Below, piece by piece: positions 10,879-21,896 of a stretch of DNA of 64,000 nt. The stretch lies in contig VJWN01000015.1 in the NCBI GenBank assembly GCA_007644065.1, positions 728,658 through 792,657 of the forward strand, in the 5' to 3' direction. Every line of letters starts with the position of its first letter. The first letter of the stretch is position 1. The notes below the pieces were generated by a model that saw only the letters and a program-made list of their open reading frames with translations, ran no database searches and was not told where the DNA came from. The stretch comes from Margaritispora aquatica. Its lineage: Eukaryota; Ascomycota; Leotiomycetes; Helotiales; Discinellaceae. The translations under genes and the position numbers were made by a program.

Positions 10879-12865
10879 AATGAGGGAACCAAGGCCTAGA
10901 TCGAATCAATTCTAGAAACCCATCTGATGTTGTTTCTTCTTGATTCGGGAATGTATGCATAGGTCTTCGGAATTTTATATAAGATTGCACTCTGGGACTC
11001 TGATTATGCATGGATGGCACATTGCAGGCATTTGGCAATTAGACATTCATGCTTTAGCGTTGGATTATATGAGTAAAGAGAGCTCGGGTTTTGAATCATG
11101 GATGCGTATACCGCTTTATCATGCTCTCACTTGCTTATCTCATGGCACGCTGGTAGGTATAGGTCGAAGGATGTCTGAATATAGGTTTAAGGGCCAAAGT
11201 TGATGCCAAGCCTAAAAAAAGTCTTTAATTTATATCACACAGAAATTAATAATTCAAGGAAAAGTTTTTAATTGATGATTGTGCCTTATACGAAAGGTAT
11301 ATTGATATTTTCGTATTTTTCGAGACTTACATGAACTACCCCGCCTTTACCCCTCTATGTCTGTCTTTGTCTGATATTTTAACGTTATGTTCACGAACCA
11401 TGCATTAGACGATAGGAGATATTCCAAAAGTAGAATTCTATACAAAAAAAACTCAATGGGTGATCCAATATTAAAAGTACAAGAAAATAACAGTTCTGAT
11501 GCAGTGTCGAGCCGGAACGAACAAGTCACCAAGCTAGGCGGCCAAGATTTCCTGTCTATTGTTTAAAGCACCATGGAAATATTACGTCGAACGCAGATTA
11601 TGATATCTGCTGGAATAGACTTTCAATTGAGTTATTCCAACAAAGAAAGAACAACGGTTTATTGGAAGCTTTTCGTGTTCAGGATACCTTAGTATGAGGT
11701 ATGATGACTATAGGATATTGTGTGAGACATCTGCTCTGTTATCACCCCAATCGTTTGAATCGCGTAGTAAGAATTGGTATATGAGATTTGAATCTTCGTT
11801 TGACTGGTCATTCGTTATCATCCGATGTATCAACTTGTGGGCTTGAGTTCGGATTTAAATTCGACAAATGAATTTTGGACAGTGACAATTTTGGTTCTCG
11901 GTGAAGATAATTGGGTCTTAAGCTTGCTGTTGTCGGCTCGAAGTCATCTTTACAATGCCGTCTTTCGAAGCTGATATGATGGCTCGCCCTTGACTCGATT
12001 ATCACCGTTAATGGGCGATGTGTTTTGACCATTCGGTTGTATCAAAGAGATCGAGATGATGGGTGTTGACAAGTCTATATCTCTAAGGAGGAGAATGTAC
12101 GCAGGAGAAAGCGCACTTTGGTATAAGAGAAATGTGTGCGGCAAACGGGGGGTATTCCTCTACTATAGAACAATGTACAATTGCAAACATACACTTTGCA
12201 GAAGAAAAGTGTACAACAGCAAATACATACTTTGGAAAGAGATGACAATTTGCAAAAGCAGACACACAAATTCAAAAATAACAGCGATAATCATTACTCT
12301 TTCCAGACCAGATCCTCTAATTTCCTAAAACGAAAGCCGTGACTTTAAATGAATCCTTTAGTGTATATCGAGTTGACAGGAAAACGAGAATGATACATAA
12401 TGGCAATTTCGATCTCGGTTATAAAGTCCCACAACTTGACCTTCAGACACCACTTCCCACCATTCTTATCATTTCACTCTTCTTAAAATTCGCTAAGCTT
12501 TTTTTCTCGGAAGCGGGCGGAAACTTTTGAAGTTGCGCAATCTTTTCTCGAGTCAAACCTCGATCTATTTTACCTCCATTCAGCTTCAATGCTTCTAGTA
12601 CAATGGATCGCCCCCAACATGGCCTTTCTCAACCATATGTTCGCCATATCCTTCGCCGTTGGCAGCTTTCCAATCTGTAGCTGAGGAAACGCGTATGCGT
12701 CTAGCGAATCGCTTATGGGAAGGGGGCTTACGCGAGGAGGCCATACGAGAGGCAGTTGATATTACGCGAGGAAGAGGACGATATGTAAGTTCTGCCTCAA
12801 TAGTTCAGGGGGATGTTGGTGTTCTATAGAAGTATTCGGCTAATTATTTGTATTGCAGTATCATC
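10879..12865. other. Intergenic, about 2 kb, with a degenerate tandem repeat
   Basis: AT-rich 3' flank of member 3 and leader of member 4. It contains the 36-bp repeat listed separately (12090-12280). From 12603 a reading frame (MDRPQHGLSQPYVRHILRRW...) in register with member 4 is broken by TAG codons at 12678 and 12702, then open to a clear intron 12785-12858 (GTAAGT...TTGCAG). That intron is therefore either in the 5' UTR or follows an upstream exon I cannot resolve. Confidence 0.5.
12090..12280. repeat. Degenerate 36-bp tandem repeat, about 5 copies
   Basis: Units begin AATGTACG, AATGTGTGCGGC, AATGTACAATTGC, AGTGTACAACAGC and TGACAATTTGC, at roughly 36-nt steps, with a CACTTTG or TACTTTGG block in the middle of several. 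Because the period is a multiple of three, both strands stay open: the plus frame gives MYAGESALWYKR, MYNCKHTLCRRK, VYNSKYILWKEM in series. I do not call a gene, but the 12-aa periodicity is real. Confidence 0.6.
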
Positions 12866-13989
12866 ATGGAAAACATTGGCATGCCAGTTGAAGATAACAC
12901 CGCAATGGAGGGAAAGGAGAACCAGTAAGTTCGAATCTATTTCTTCATCGGACGACACATTGCTTTATGAGCTGGTTTATTGGCGAGACTTCGGGTATTC
13001 TTTTTTGTATGAGTTGTTTCGTCCGAATGAAAGGCATGGTTTGCTGTGTCTTTGTTTGGTAGTTCCTTCCTTGTGGAAACCTACCTAAACTAACGAATGT
13101 ACCCAACAGAACAAGCACAAACAACGATGCACCAGGAGAGGAAGATCACCTTATGTCTGACCCCCAAAATACGACACCGGATATGACTAGACCTCGCAGC
13201 ACAATCTCTCCAGAGCTAAGTCAATTGACTGTTGACCACTCCACGGACGCAGGCTCCTCACCCTTGACTCCTCCAAGAGAAGCAACAGAACCATCTCCAC
13301 CACGACTCTTAGCCAAGGAGGTCCCAGCAGCCCAGCAAAACGACAGATTCAATCCTCTTCTCCATGTTCTCGACCTTACCGACTTAGATTCCATCAAGAG
13401 ATTCATCCTCCACCTCCAAAAAGCCACCGATGCGAGTCTGCTCTACAACAATACCCGCATGCGAGATTACGATCCCATTACTCCCCTCGAGGGTTCAGAA
13501 GTCAAGCGATGCGCCATTCTCATGAAAGACAATACCTTGCTCACTTCCCTCGTGCAACGCTTCCTCGAGACCTCGGACCATGGCATCGATCACCGTATAC
13601 TTGTGGGTGCGGAATGGTTGAACCGCAATGCTACTAGAGACGTTTTCGAGGTTGGCAGCAAGGCTTGGTTGTGGACTTTTCAGAGATGGAAGGACGTTAA
13701 TGATGAGAAGTGGGAGCATAGCGAGAGAGTGGAAAGAGTCTATCATATGCCTGATTTGGAGTTGCTCAATCCCGAGGAGATTGGGAGAGAGAAGGCAGAG
13801 CAGAAGGCGAAGGCTGAGGATGTTGCTGAGGCTAAGAGGGAGAGAAAGAGACCTGCTTGGCAAAGAGAAAAGCGCAAGATCACCATCGAGGATCTGAGGG
13901 ATTCGGTGGGACTTGCTCCTAACGGCAAGGGAAAGAGAAAGCGGGTCGACAGTGATCTGGAGGACCGGGAAACGCAAATGTATTATTAG
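12866..13989 (+). CDS. Hypothetical basic protein, paralog family member 4
   Basis: Not recognised. Exons 12866-12924 and 13110-13989 give 312 aa; the 185-nt intron has GTAAGT, ACTAAC and CAACAG. As modelled, exon 1 is 59 nt and ends in phase 2, like members 1 and 3. The join reads MEGKENQ then TSTNNDAPGEEDH. A Ser/Pro-rich N-terminus precedes the divergent core: LLHVLDLTDLDSIKRFILHL, LLTSLVQRFLET, VGAEWLNRNATRDVF and FQRWKDVNDEKW. The spacing of the four blocks matches the other members. The last ~90 residues are Lys/Arg/Glu-rich (AKRERKRPAWQREKRK, NGKGKRKRVD), suggesting a coiled coil and nuclear import. The start at 12866 is the first ATG after an upstream intron (12785-12858); a longer N-terminus is possible but interrupted by stops. 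Confidence 0.65.
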
Positions 13990-15023
13990 CTTCTCTTCAT
14001 ATGCATTGCTTCATAAAACTACCATACTAAGGCTTTAGGACATAAAAGGTTTGAGGTGAGCGTCCCCGCTCAACCGCTTGTTATTAACCAGTGAAGGATT
14101 TTGGGGCTCTTTGTATGTGCTTTTAATTCCTTTGATGCACAGGTCAGTTCAAGGTTCCATTATCTTGACGAAGAGTCTCCTGCTTTTGGTACAGAGAAGA
14201 GCAATAAACGACTGGTTAAAAGTGATACAGTTTCTGTTTTCATTTATCAATCATTCACAACTCCTATCTAAAGGGGCTTAAGCGAAAAGTCAATATTGGA
14301 CTTGGCGGGGAAGTGAAATGATCTGTGGCGACGGTGGCATCAAGAGCACGTCAGGCAATGGGTTTTTGCGGCAAATGTGGTAAATAGATGGTGGGTACCT
14401 TCAAGCAATTTGCACAAAGAGAAGACTAAAGGGATCTATCGCCTTTGTTGTTCACAAAGTGAGTGAGTGATTGAAAGAGTCTTTGTAAATAGGAGACCAG
14501 GGGAACTTTTAGGAGTATATAGTTTGATGAAATATTCACGAGAGCATCGAGCATGGCCTTAATCCACAGAGACAACAAAGACATTGGTAGCCAGTAATGG
14601 AAAATTCAGCAATAAACTCTGCCAAACCTTTATGAAGTCAAGTTTACGAGAGGCCTAGAACCATCGATTTTTTGATACTCGCTAAAGGACAAAGAAGCGG
14701 AATCAATGGCACTTCTATCCATTGAAATAAAGAATCGACTTCTTGGGTGTTCGGTGCACGACAGGAGTCATAAGGAAGTCCAATTAAACTTCTAATTGTG
14801 ATTCATGGAAAGGCATGCGAGTCAGGAAAATTATGGTTGTGTGTACACAAGTGTGGTTTATACATCGATTCATAACCACAAAGTCTACAAAGGCTTCGTA
14901 AAGTAGCACACAACTAATCGCGGTCATCTTTCCAAACCTCCATTGACCTACGTGACTCGAAAACCGAGGTACTCAACACACAAGACCACCCAAAAATGAG
15001 CACCCAACTCTCAACAAAACTAA
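13990..15023. other. Intergenic, about 1 kb, nothing recognised
   Basis: Follows member 4. Short frames only (14078-14281, and an ATG frame at 14996 that is low-complexity Thr/Leu-rich). No repeat, RNA or splice-linked coding unit identified. Confidence 0.45.
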
Positions 15024-15377
15024 AGCTCCATCTCACCACTCTCACCACCACTACCACTAGCACAGCCCATCCACACCAAACGATACTCAAATCCTCAATC
15101 CGCATCTGCCACTGCTTCCACTGCAACCCCCCACGATCGAGATGCAGAAACCAGACTCTACAAGTGGTTGATGCTGTCAGTCAAGAGCCCGGATTGTGGA
15201 TATGGTGATGAGAAGGAAGTGGAGTTGGCATTAGCGAGACACAATGGTAGGATGTTGGAAAAGTGGTTCAGGGGTGAAGATCGCATCTGTGTGCGGAATG
15301 GGGGGAGGGGGTGTGCGTTGTGGTTTGAGGAGGAGGAGGAGGAGGAAGAAGAAGATGATGAGGAGGGCATGGAGTGA
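15024..15377 (+). CDS. Possible small gene or exon, unknown
   Basis: An open frame of 117 codons ends at a TGA at 15375-15377. Its centre has balanced, protein-like composition (ETRLYKWLMLSVKSPDCGYG, MLEKWFRGEDRICVRNGG) and it ends in a run of Glu/Asp coded by GAG/GAA repeats. The only in-frame ATG is at 15171 (68 aa). An ATG at 14996 lies in a neighbouring frame and would need an unseen intron. The cysteines and the KWF/RLYKW pattern look coding, but there is no family match and the start is unresolved. Confidence 0.3.
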   Translation, partial: SSISPLSPPLPLAQPIHTKRYSNPQSASATASTATPHDRDAETRLYKWLMLSVKSPDCGYGDEKEVELALARHNGRMLEKWFRGEDRICVRNGGRGCALWFEEEEEEEEEDDEEGME

Positions 15378-15783
15378 GAGAAAGCAATATGAGGGAGTTA
15401 AAACTAGGGCTTAATATGGCGTGGTAAATGGTAGGAAATATAGATTTGGATTGGTTTTGGATATCACTTTTAATGGCAGGAGATTAACGGACTGGACACT
15501 TTTCGAAGATCTGCTTGTCGGTTTCTCTAGGGAGTAGAAGAGAGGGTGGGGAGGAGATGAAAGTCAATCTCGTGCAATTAGATAAGTAATCAAAGGCTCT
15601 CTGCACAAAAAATTTAATTTCTACAAGAGCTATCTATTTGCTCCCCATGCCCAATCCTATGCAGCGCCATAAAAAGGCTTGCCCAAAGCAGAACCGAACC
15701 CGCATAAACACCATGCTCCCGACCAATGCTAACATCAAACAATGGGTATACGCCTTCTACCACCAGTCACCAACCGTACTACC

Positions 15784-18700
15784 TCACAATTCCATGCTAG
15801 TCTGTCTAGCCTGCACCCGAGAGGGCTTCTGCGTCGCGACAGGGGGAATATCGCTCATGCTCGAATCGTCAGAGCTCACCGAGGCCTCTCGAAGACTGAG
15901 CCTGCTATGTCCGTTGGCATAACCATTCGTGTATCCATTTGCGCGAGGGGTGATGTTTGGGTTGACGAATTTCATAGGAGAAACAGGTTTCTTGCTTGGG
16001 CTTCGACCTCGCTCCTCTTCGTCCTCCTCATCCTCATCATCATCCTCATCGTCTTCGTCCTCTTCACTTGACGCAGACCCGTTGTTGTTGCCCCATCCAT
16101 TCATTGTGATCCTATGTTCATCTTCCTCAACATCAGCATCTAGATCCACACTCGCTTGATATTTCGGTCTTGGCGTCTGCTCGGAGAGCTCACTGTTAGC
16201 ATGAAGGTTCTCAAAACCGTCAACTTCAGGCACGCTTTCTTCTATAGATTCTTGATCATCTGTACCTGGACCCCCAGACGCTGTATAATGTTTATTAGCG
16301 TCATTATCTGACTCGAACTCATTGAAATTGCCTTCCGGTCGAGATTCTTCAATCTCAAGGACATGGTTTGATTCGACTTCGTCTTCAGAGTGTGAGCTTT
16401 CAATAATCTCATCGTCCGCCTCCTGGGAGTTCTGAACTTCTTCGTCTGGAAAAGATTCCTCAATAAGATCCTGGTCGATACTCGCGAGCTGACTTTCAAC
16501 TTCCGAGACTGATTCAGATTTCGAATATTCCTTAGCTGCGTGACTTCCATTGACAACCTCGGATTCGGATTCTTCCTCACTTGCACGACTTTCGCTTGTA
16601 GCTTCAGATTCAGATTCGGATTCAGATTCGGATTCAGATTCGGATTCAGATTCCTCGACAATATCGACAACGCCTTCCATCACATCTTGCTGTATAGCTT
16701 GGCTGCCAGTTTCTGCCTCGCCTTCGACCTCAGAGTCCTCCTCTTCACCGGATGTTGATTCTTCTTCAGGGGCCGGGCTCACGAGACCATCATCCGGCAA
16801 ATTTTCGGCTAAGAAACCTGGGTCGAGATCATCAGCAGGTTCACTCTCGTCTGGTATCTCGTCAACAATAAACGAATGTTCTCCCTCCAGCTCATGGTCA
16901 CTTTCTTCTATGACTGCTTTCCTTTGCCTTTTAGATGTGTGTTTGTCGTGTGTTGGTGTGCGCATTTTACCATTCCTCATGGTATCAAGCACATCCTCCA
17001 AATCCTCACTGATCGGCATCGATTGATGCTCCCTTTCTTGGACTGGTTCTTCTTGCACGGATTCCTGGCTGGCGTCGTCCTGAAGCGACTTCATACGTTG
17101 TCGAAGAGATTTCTTTCTACGCGAAGGAGCAGAACTACTTGGCTGAGGAGCAGAGCTTGAGGCACCATCATTTGCCATTTCCGCCATCAGATCCGACTTC
17201 TTGCCTTTTGCCACTGCTCTATCTCTAGGCTTGGCTTTAACCTTTGCTGACACTTTTGATGCTCGGGGAGTCTTCATATCATCAGCTTCGGATTCGATTA
17301 TGGAAGAATCACGAGCTGTAGACGACCGTGGCCTACTCAACCGATTCTTTTTAGCCGTACTAGGACCTTCGCTATCATCATCCGAGCCAAGTTCTATATA
17401 CTTTTCGCTTCGTCTCCGACGCTTGATGCTCTGTGTAGTTTTCGATTGTCGTGAAAGCTTGCTTTGAGACGATGCAAATGATTTTGTAAAACCTTTGGGG
17501 TTCTTCGGCGCGGCTTCTTCAAAAGCATCGATAAGGTTTGTGACGATGTCCTGAAGCTTCATGTTCTCATGATCTTTGATATGTTGCTTTAAAGTCCGAT
17601 AACAAACTTTTAATGCCATTCGCTTTCCAAGCAAATCTGAATCGGCCTTTTGAAAACTGAGCCATGGGATTTTGCCTTCCGTCCCTGCACCACTGTCGCG
17701 AATGGCATAAAGAAGGTCCAGCTTTTCTTTAGGAGTCAAGCCTCGAGCCTGACTTTCAGCTTCTTCAAGTCGCCAAACCGTTTCGCTTACAGGAGCCTCG
17801 GCGACAACATCATCCACATCAGAGTCGACCCTTTCTTTCAAAGCTTTCCACTTGTACATACACTGAAGTCGACTCCTAGTATGACCCATGATCTCACTGA
17901 CCTTTTGCCAATCGACTAAGGTTTCCTCGTCCGCAAGTGTTGCCGCAGACAAACTATCCTCCAGCCTGGCTTGTCTGATCTTCTCGATGCATTCGTTAAA
18001 AGCCACTCTGAGACTCTCTTCCTCGTCTTTATCCCAAGCCTCCTTTCGTTGATTATTTCCACATACAACATAGTTTCGCCATCGATCTCGACAATCCTCA
18101 GGAAATCTGTTCATGGTTCCTCCAATCTTCTTCCACTTGCCAGGATCAAGCTCATACAGGCGACGCAGCTCATTATCTAGCTCCTCTGTCCAGGATCCGC
18201 GCTCATAGTTGTGGAAAATCCGTCGACAGCTCTGTTGCAATTTTTTTCTTGGAATATGAGGGACTTGCTCGGCCATGTGATTCCAAAATGCCCGAGTTGT
18301 CGCATTAACGGCTCCTTGGATGAGATTGTTCAGATCATATTGTGTTAAACTTTTCTCATCCCGCCATGACTCTACTGCCTCAGTGATTGTGTCAAATTCA
18401 CTGTTCAGTACTCGACTGCGATTTCCTGGCGTACTACCGCCCACTGAGGATGCACGCGATGCTGGAGTAGACTTGGGTGTCGACTGTTCCAAGTGCGACA
18501 TTCTTGATATGATTGTTTTACCACGAGCCTTTTGTGGTCTAACTGCCCTTGGCGAATCTGGCTCGCCAGTAGGCAGGCGCCTCTTCCTTTTCTCGCTTGA
18601 CTTGGGCGGGGGTGGAGGTCCCATTATCCGAGAGGCGGACTCTAATTCCAGAGGAGGTGATGAGGCTTTGGGCGAACTATACTGGGCACGAGGGTGGATC

Positions 18701-20172
18701 ACCACTTGGGGTTGGATTACTGAGCTTGAGGGCCGGGGTTGGAGTGCAGCTCTCGCTTGTTCGGGAGAATTGATAGGGGTCCATTGCGTAGGCGGTCGTG
18801 ATTGTGAAGAGGACAGTTCTATGGGCTGTACAGATTCCGGGGCTGCTGGTAGTGGTGACATCTCGACGTCGGAATCCGCCTCTGCATAAAGCCGTTGAGC
18901 AGTTGAAGCAAGCTCTTGCGGTGTGGGTGTAGGATCAAGATCATTGCTATGTGTTGGTCCCACTGAATCATCAGACAAAGCTTCAAATCCAAATGCAGAT
19001 AGTTGTGGAGTCCCAGCAGGCGCTTTGTCACCTTTCCTTCTTCGCTTCTTTCTGGAAGAAGATAATTCAACACTGGAAGCTTTCCTTTTTCCTAATGCCT
19101 GTTGTGATGGAATCATCGGCAGTTGTTGTTCCTCGACCTCGACTACAGCAGGAGACTCGGTTGGAACTATTTTTCGAGACGCTCGCTGCGCTTTGGGTGG
19201 AGGTAAGATGGCAGGCGCTGGCATGGTAAATTTACTTGGAACACGAGTAGAATCGACCTCATCTTCTGATATGTCGTAGATATCACCTCGACTTTTAAAC
19301 TTGACTGGTCTTACTTTGGGTTTCACTGCTTTGACCTTGGGTGCCAGTGTTGCAATCTCCACAGAACTCTGCCTGCTTCTCGTAACCACGTTGGGAATCT
19401 CTGGCTCTGCAGAAGCAATCCTCCTTGATCGCCTAGTATTGCTAGCTCCTACCTTTGACCCCTGCATTCGTTTCTTGTTCATCATCACAAGCAGATCTTC
19501 CTCTTCCTCCTCAGCACCATTCCTCGATACAATTGACGCAGCTTCGATGTCGCTGGCTTGGGAAGAAGCTCTGGTTTGTCTCCTCGGCGTGCCGTCGACA
19601 ATCCTTAGCTTCCTGGCTTTCTTTGGCCGCGCCGCAGCAGTCTTTGTCTCCAGGGGATTGTCCGCAAGTCCCCCCTCCATTATCTCTGGCAAATCCTGGT
19701 TATCGACCTGTTCCTGAGCTTCTGCAACCTCCCTACTTTTCCATTTCGCACTTCCTCTCTTTGATTTCCTTTTTGAGCTTGGTGGAGGCTTTTCGAAAGC
19801 GTCACCCTCCTCAGCCGGATGGTCAATCACAGCCTCTTCAGATATCTCCACTTCTGGCGCATCCTCATTGAAATCCTCACTCTCGCGCGCATTGCGACTT
19901 GCCGAATCGGCCATTCTGTCGCTGCCCTCGGCTTCCTCGTCAATAATTTCCAGCGAGTCGTCCTCAGATTCAGGTTCTGCGAAGGAGCAAAAAAAGTTGT
20001 TAGAAAACCTATCCGCAAGCGCACCTGCCCCACATCACGGTTTTGATGTTCACGACGTGAATGGCAATATTCCTTGCATCGCCAATTGCGTGGTGGACTT
20101 ACCAGGTGTGGGATTCCTTTTCACTGGCTGCGGTTGGGATGAAGAGAATATCTTCCCCAGTAAGGAGAACAT
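15784..20172 (-). CDS. REB1: Reb1/TTF1-like Myb DNA-binding protein (RNA polymerase I termination factor family)
   Basis: Large Myb/SANT protein of the Reb1/TTF1 family, expected to bind rDNA terminators and replication fork barriers. Exon 2 is 19976-15784; exon 1 as modelled is 20172-20103, with intron 20102-19977 (GTAAGT...CGCAG). Total 1420 aa. The join reads RNPTP then EPESEDDSLEII. The N-terminal half is disordered and basic/acidic with several KRK clusters. The DNA-binding region lies around residues 610-740: GSWTEELDNELRRLY...GKWKKIGGTMNRFPEDCRDRWRNYV, then AWDKDEEESL...VDWQKVSEIMGHTRSRLQCMYKW, i.e. two SANT/Myb repeats with an Arg-rich DNA helix. The C-terminal third is extremely acidic, with a Ser-Glu dipeptide run coded by a GAATCT/GAATCC microsatellite near 16612-16655. 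The start is uncertain: an ATG frame at 20401-20279 ending at a GTAAGA donor may be a first exon. Confidence 0.8.
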
Positions 20173-20508
20173 CTTCTCATATTGTGGTGGAGGTGGTTGG
20201 GCGAGCTCAAGAAACGGTAGGTTCACTGGAGCTTGAACAGTCGCGTTCGCGAGGTTGGGTTGTACTTTTGCGTCTTACCAGTCCAAAACTCCACAACCGC
20301 GTTGACGCACGGGCCTCTGATTCACTGATATTTGAATCACCAAGTCCACAAGTTATTCTGGAAGTTATTCCACCAGGAAACCCAAGGCCATCAGTCTTCA
20401 ATATTAAACCTCCGCTTTCTCACACAAGAAATTTGTAGAATTCAGTAATATTTCCACTTTTCGTTTCTAATTCTGTATTTCGTATCATTTACGAAGTATT
20501 CATGAATG
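20173..20508. promoter_or_regulatory. REB1 leader / DPH7 3' flank with candidate extra exon
   Basis: On the minus strand a 41-codon ATG frame (20401-20279) ends exactly at GTAAGA; joining it to the REB1 frame would need an acceptor such as TTGAG near 20212, which is weak. The frame leading into MFSLLGK is open back to a TAA near 20277. DPH7 ends at 20509, so the two minus-strand genes are very close. Confidence 0.4.
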
Positions 20509-21896
20509 CTATTTCTCGTCCGTGACAATAACCTCATCCGGATCCCATCTCCAAACACAAAGTAACCTGTCATAGAAGCTCGAGCTTACACATATTTTCT
20601 CCTTATTATTGCTGCCAACCTCCTTCACTTCCTGCACATCCGATGCATAGTTCATACTCTTGTGCAAACTCATCTCAGCCAAGACCTTGATATCCCAAGT
20701 CCATTCAACTGGTGTGAAATCTTGCTTCGTCCCAGTGATAGACAGGATTCTAGCTCCAGCATGCATGCATGATGCCAGTACGATGTACTCAACAACTACC
20801 TCGGATCCTTTCTCGATATCTAACGGAGGATCGAGGAATTTCAGTCTCCAGACCCCACCTCCTAGATTAAGTTCTTTGAGGACACTCGGACGAGCAGGAT
20901 ATGCTGGGACTGAATAAACGCGGATTCGATCATCATAAGAGCCGGTGAGTAGAACTTGCGAGCCATCTTCTGAGCCTGGATGAGGCAGAGGGAGGATGAA
21001 AGTGACACCAGCATCATGCCCGGGCAGTCCTTTAGGATATAAACCTGATGTCTCAATACACTCGTCTGGATCGAGATCGGAGAGAGTAGAACCAAGGGCT
21101 TCAAGACGAAGCTTGTTGTCATCGCCTCCTGAGAAGATACGATCTCCAGAATCTGAGAACGAGCAACACCATGCATACTCTGAATGTTTGATGATAGGCT
21201 CTTCACCATTCAGCAGTTGAAATGAGCTGTAGTCTGCGCTGAAGTGTAAAAGATAGACCCCATCAGAGGTGGTGATACCCATCGTATGCAGAGATTTGGG
21301 CGCCCAAGCGAAGAAAGTTGGCGAGATCCCATCTTTGAAGACTTGATGAGAAGTTAGAGTCTCAATTCTCAGGCTATTGCCGGAGGTGTCGAAGCTGTCA
21401 GTTCCAGGTATCTCTATGATTTGGAGAACAGCAACGTCTCCTGCACTGGAGACAATGGCGAACACAGAGCTCTCTGGTAGGAAGTGAAGATCGAAGACAG
21501 CAGAAGGGCATGGTAGTGTCTGGATTATCTGTCTGTTTTTCATCAGTTTCGTACTCCGAGTATAATTCAGGAAATCTTCGGTTCAACTCACAAATTTCCC
21601 TCATGATATCTGAACAAAATCAAGCTTCCATTCTTCGACTGGGGTTTTGATGCAATCACTGACTCTCCACTGTCATCATTCTCGAAAACTGAAGCTACAT
21701 CCCCACTATCTTCCTTTTCCAAGTAATAAGTACCAACAACGAAATACTCGTGATGAAACTGTTGTAAATGCGAAGAAGCTTCTCCACCACTACTCAACTT
21801 TGGTATAAACTCAAGACAACTGGGCGGCAATTCCAATGTCGTCTTGCAGAGTAGAGCTACATTGTTGCTCCATTCAGGAGAAGATGGTTCCGCCAT
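20509..21896 (-). CDS. DPH7: Diphthine methylesterase, WD40 protein (DPH7/Rrt2)
   Basis: Removes the methyl ester from diphthine methyl ester on eEF2 before the final amidation of diphthamide synthesis; cytosolic. Exons 21896-21592 and 21532-20509, intron 21591-21533 (59 nt, GTGAGT...CAG), total 442 aa. The join reads FRYHEGN-L-QIIQTLPCPSAVFDLHFLP, continuous WD40 sequence. WD repeats visible: AWCCSFSDSGDRIFSGGDDN, HDAGVTFILPLPH with LLTGSYDDRIRVYSV, and the DPH7-typical LGGGVWRLKFLDPP. C-terminus ends in a last blade SSSFYDRLLCVWRWDPDE. Length fits the family. The start at 21896 (MAEPSSPEW) is preferred over upstream in-frame sequence that reads like untranslated leader. A different small WD40 protein is possible but the GGGVWRLK signature argues for DPH7. 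Confidence 0.85.

Noticed and set aside
16550..17026. Plus-strand ORF rich in Ser-Asp repeats
   Set aside because: Antisense shadow of the REB1 Ser-Glu tract.
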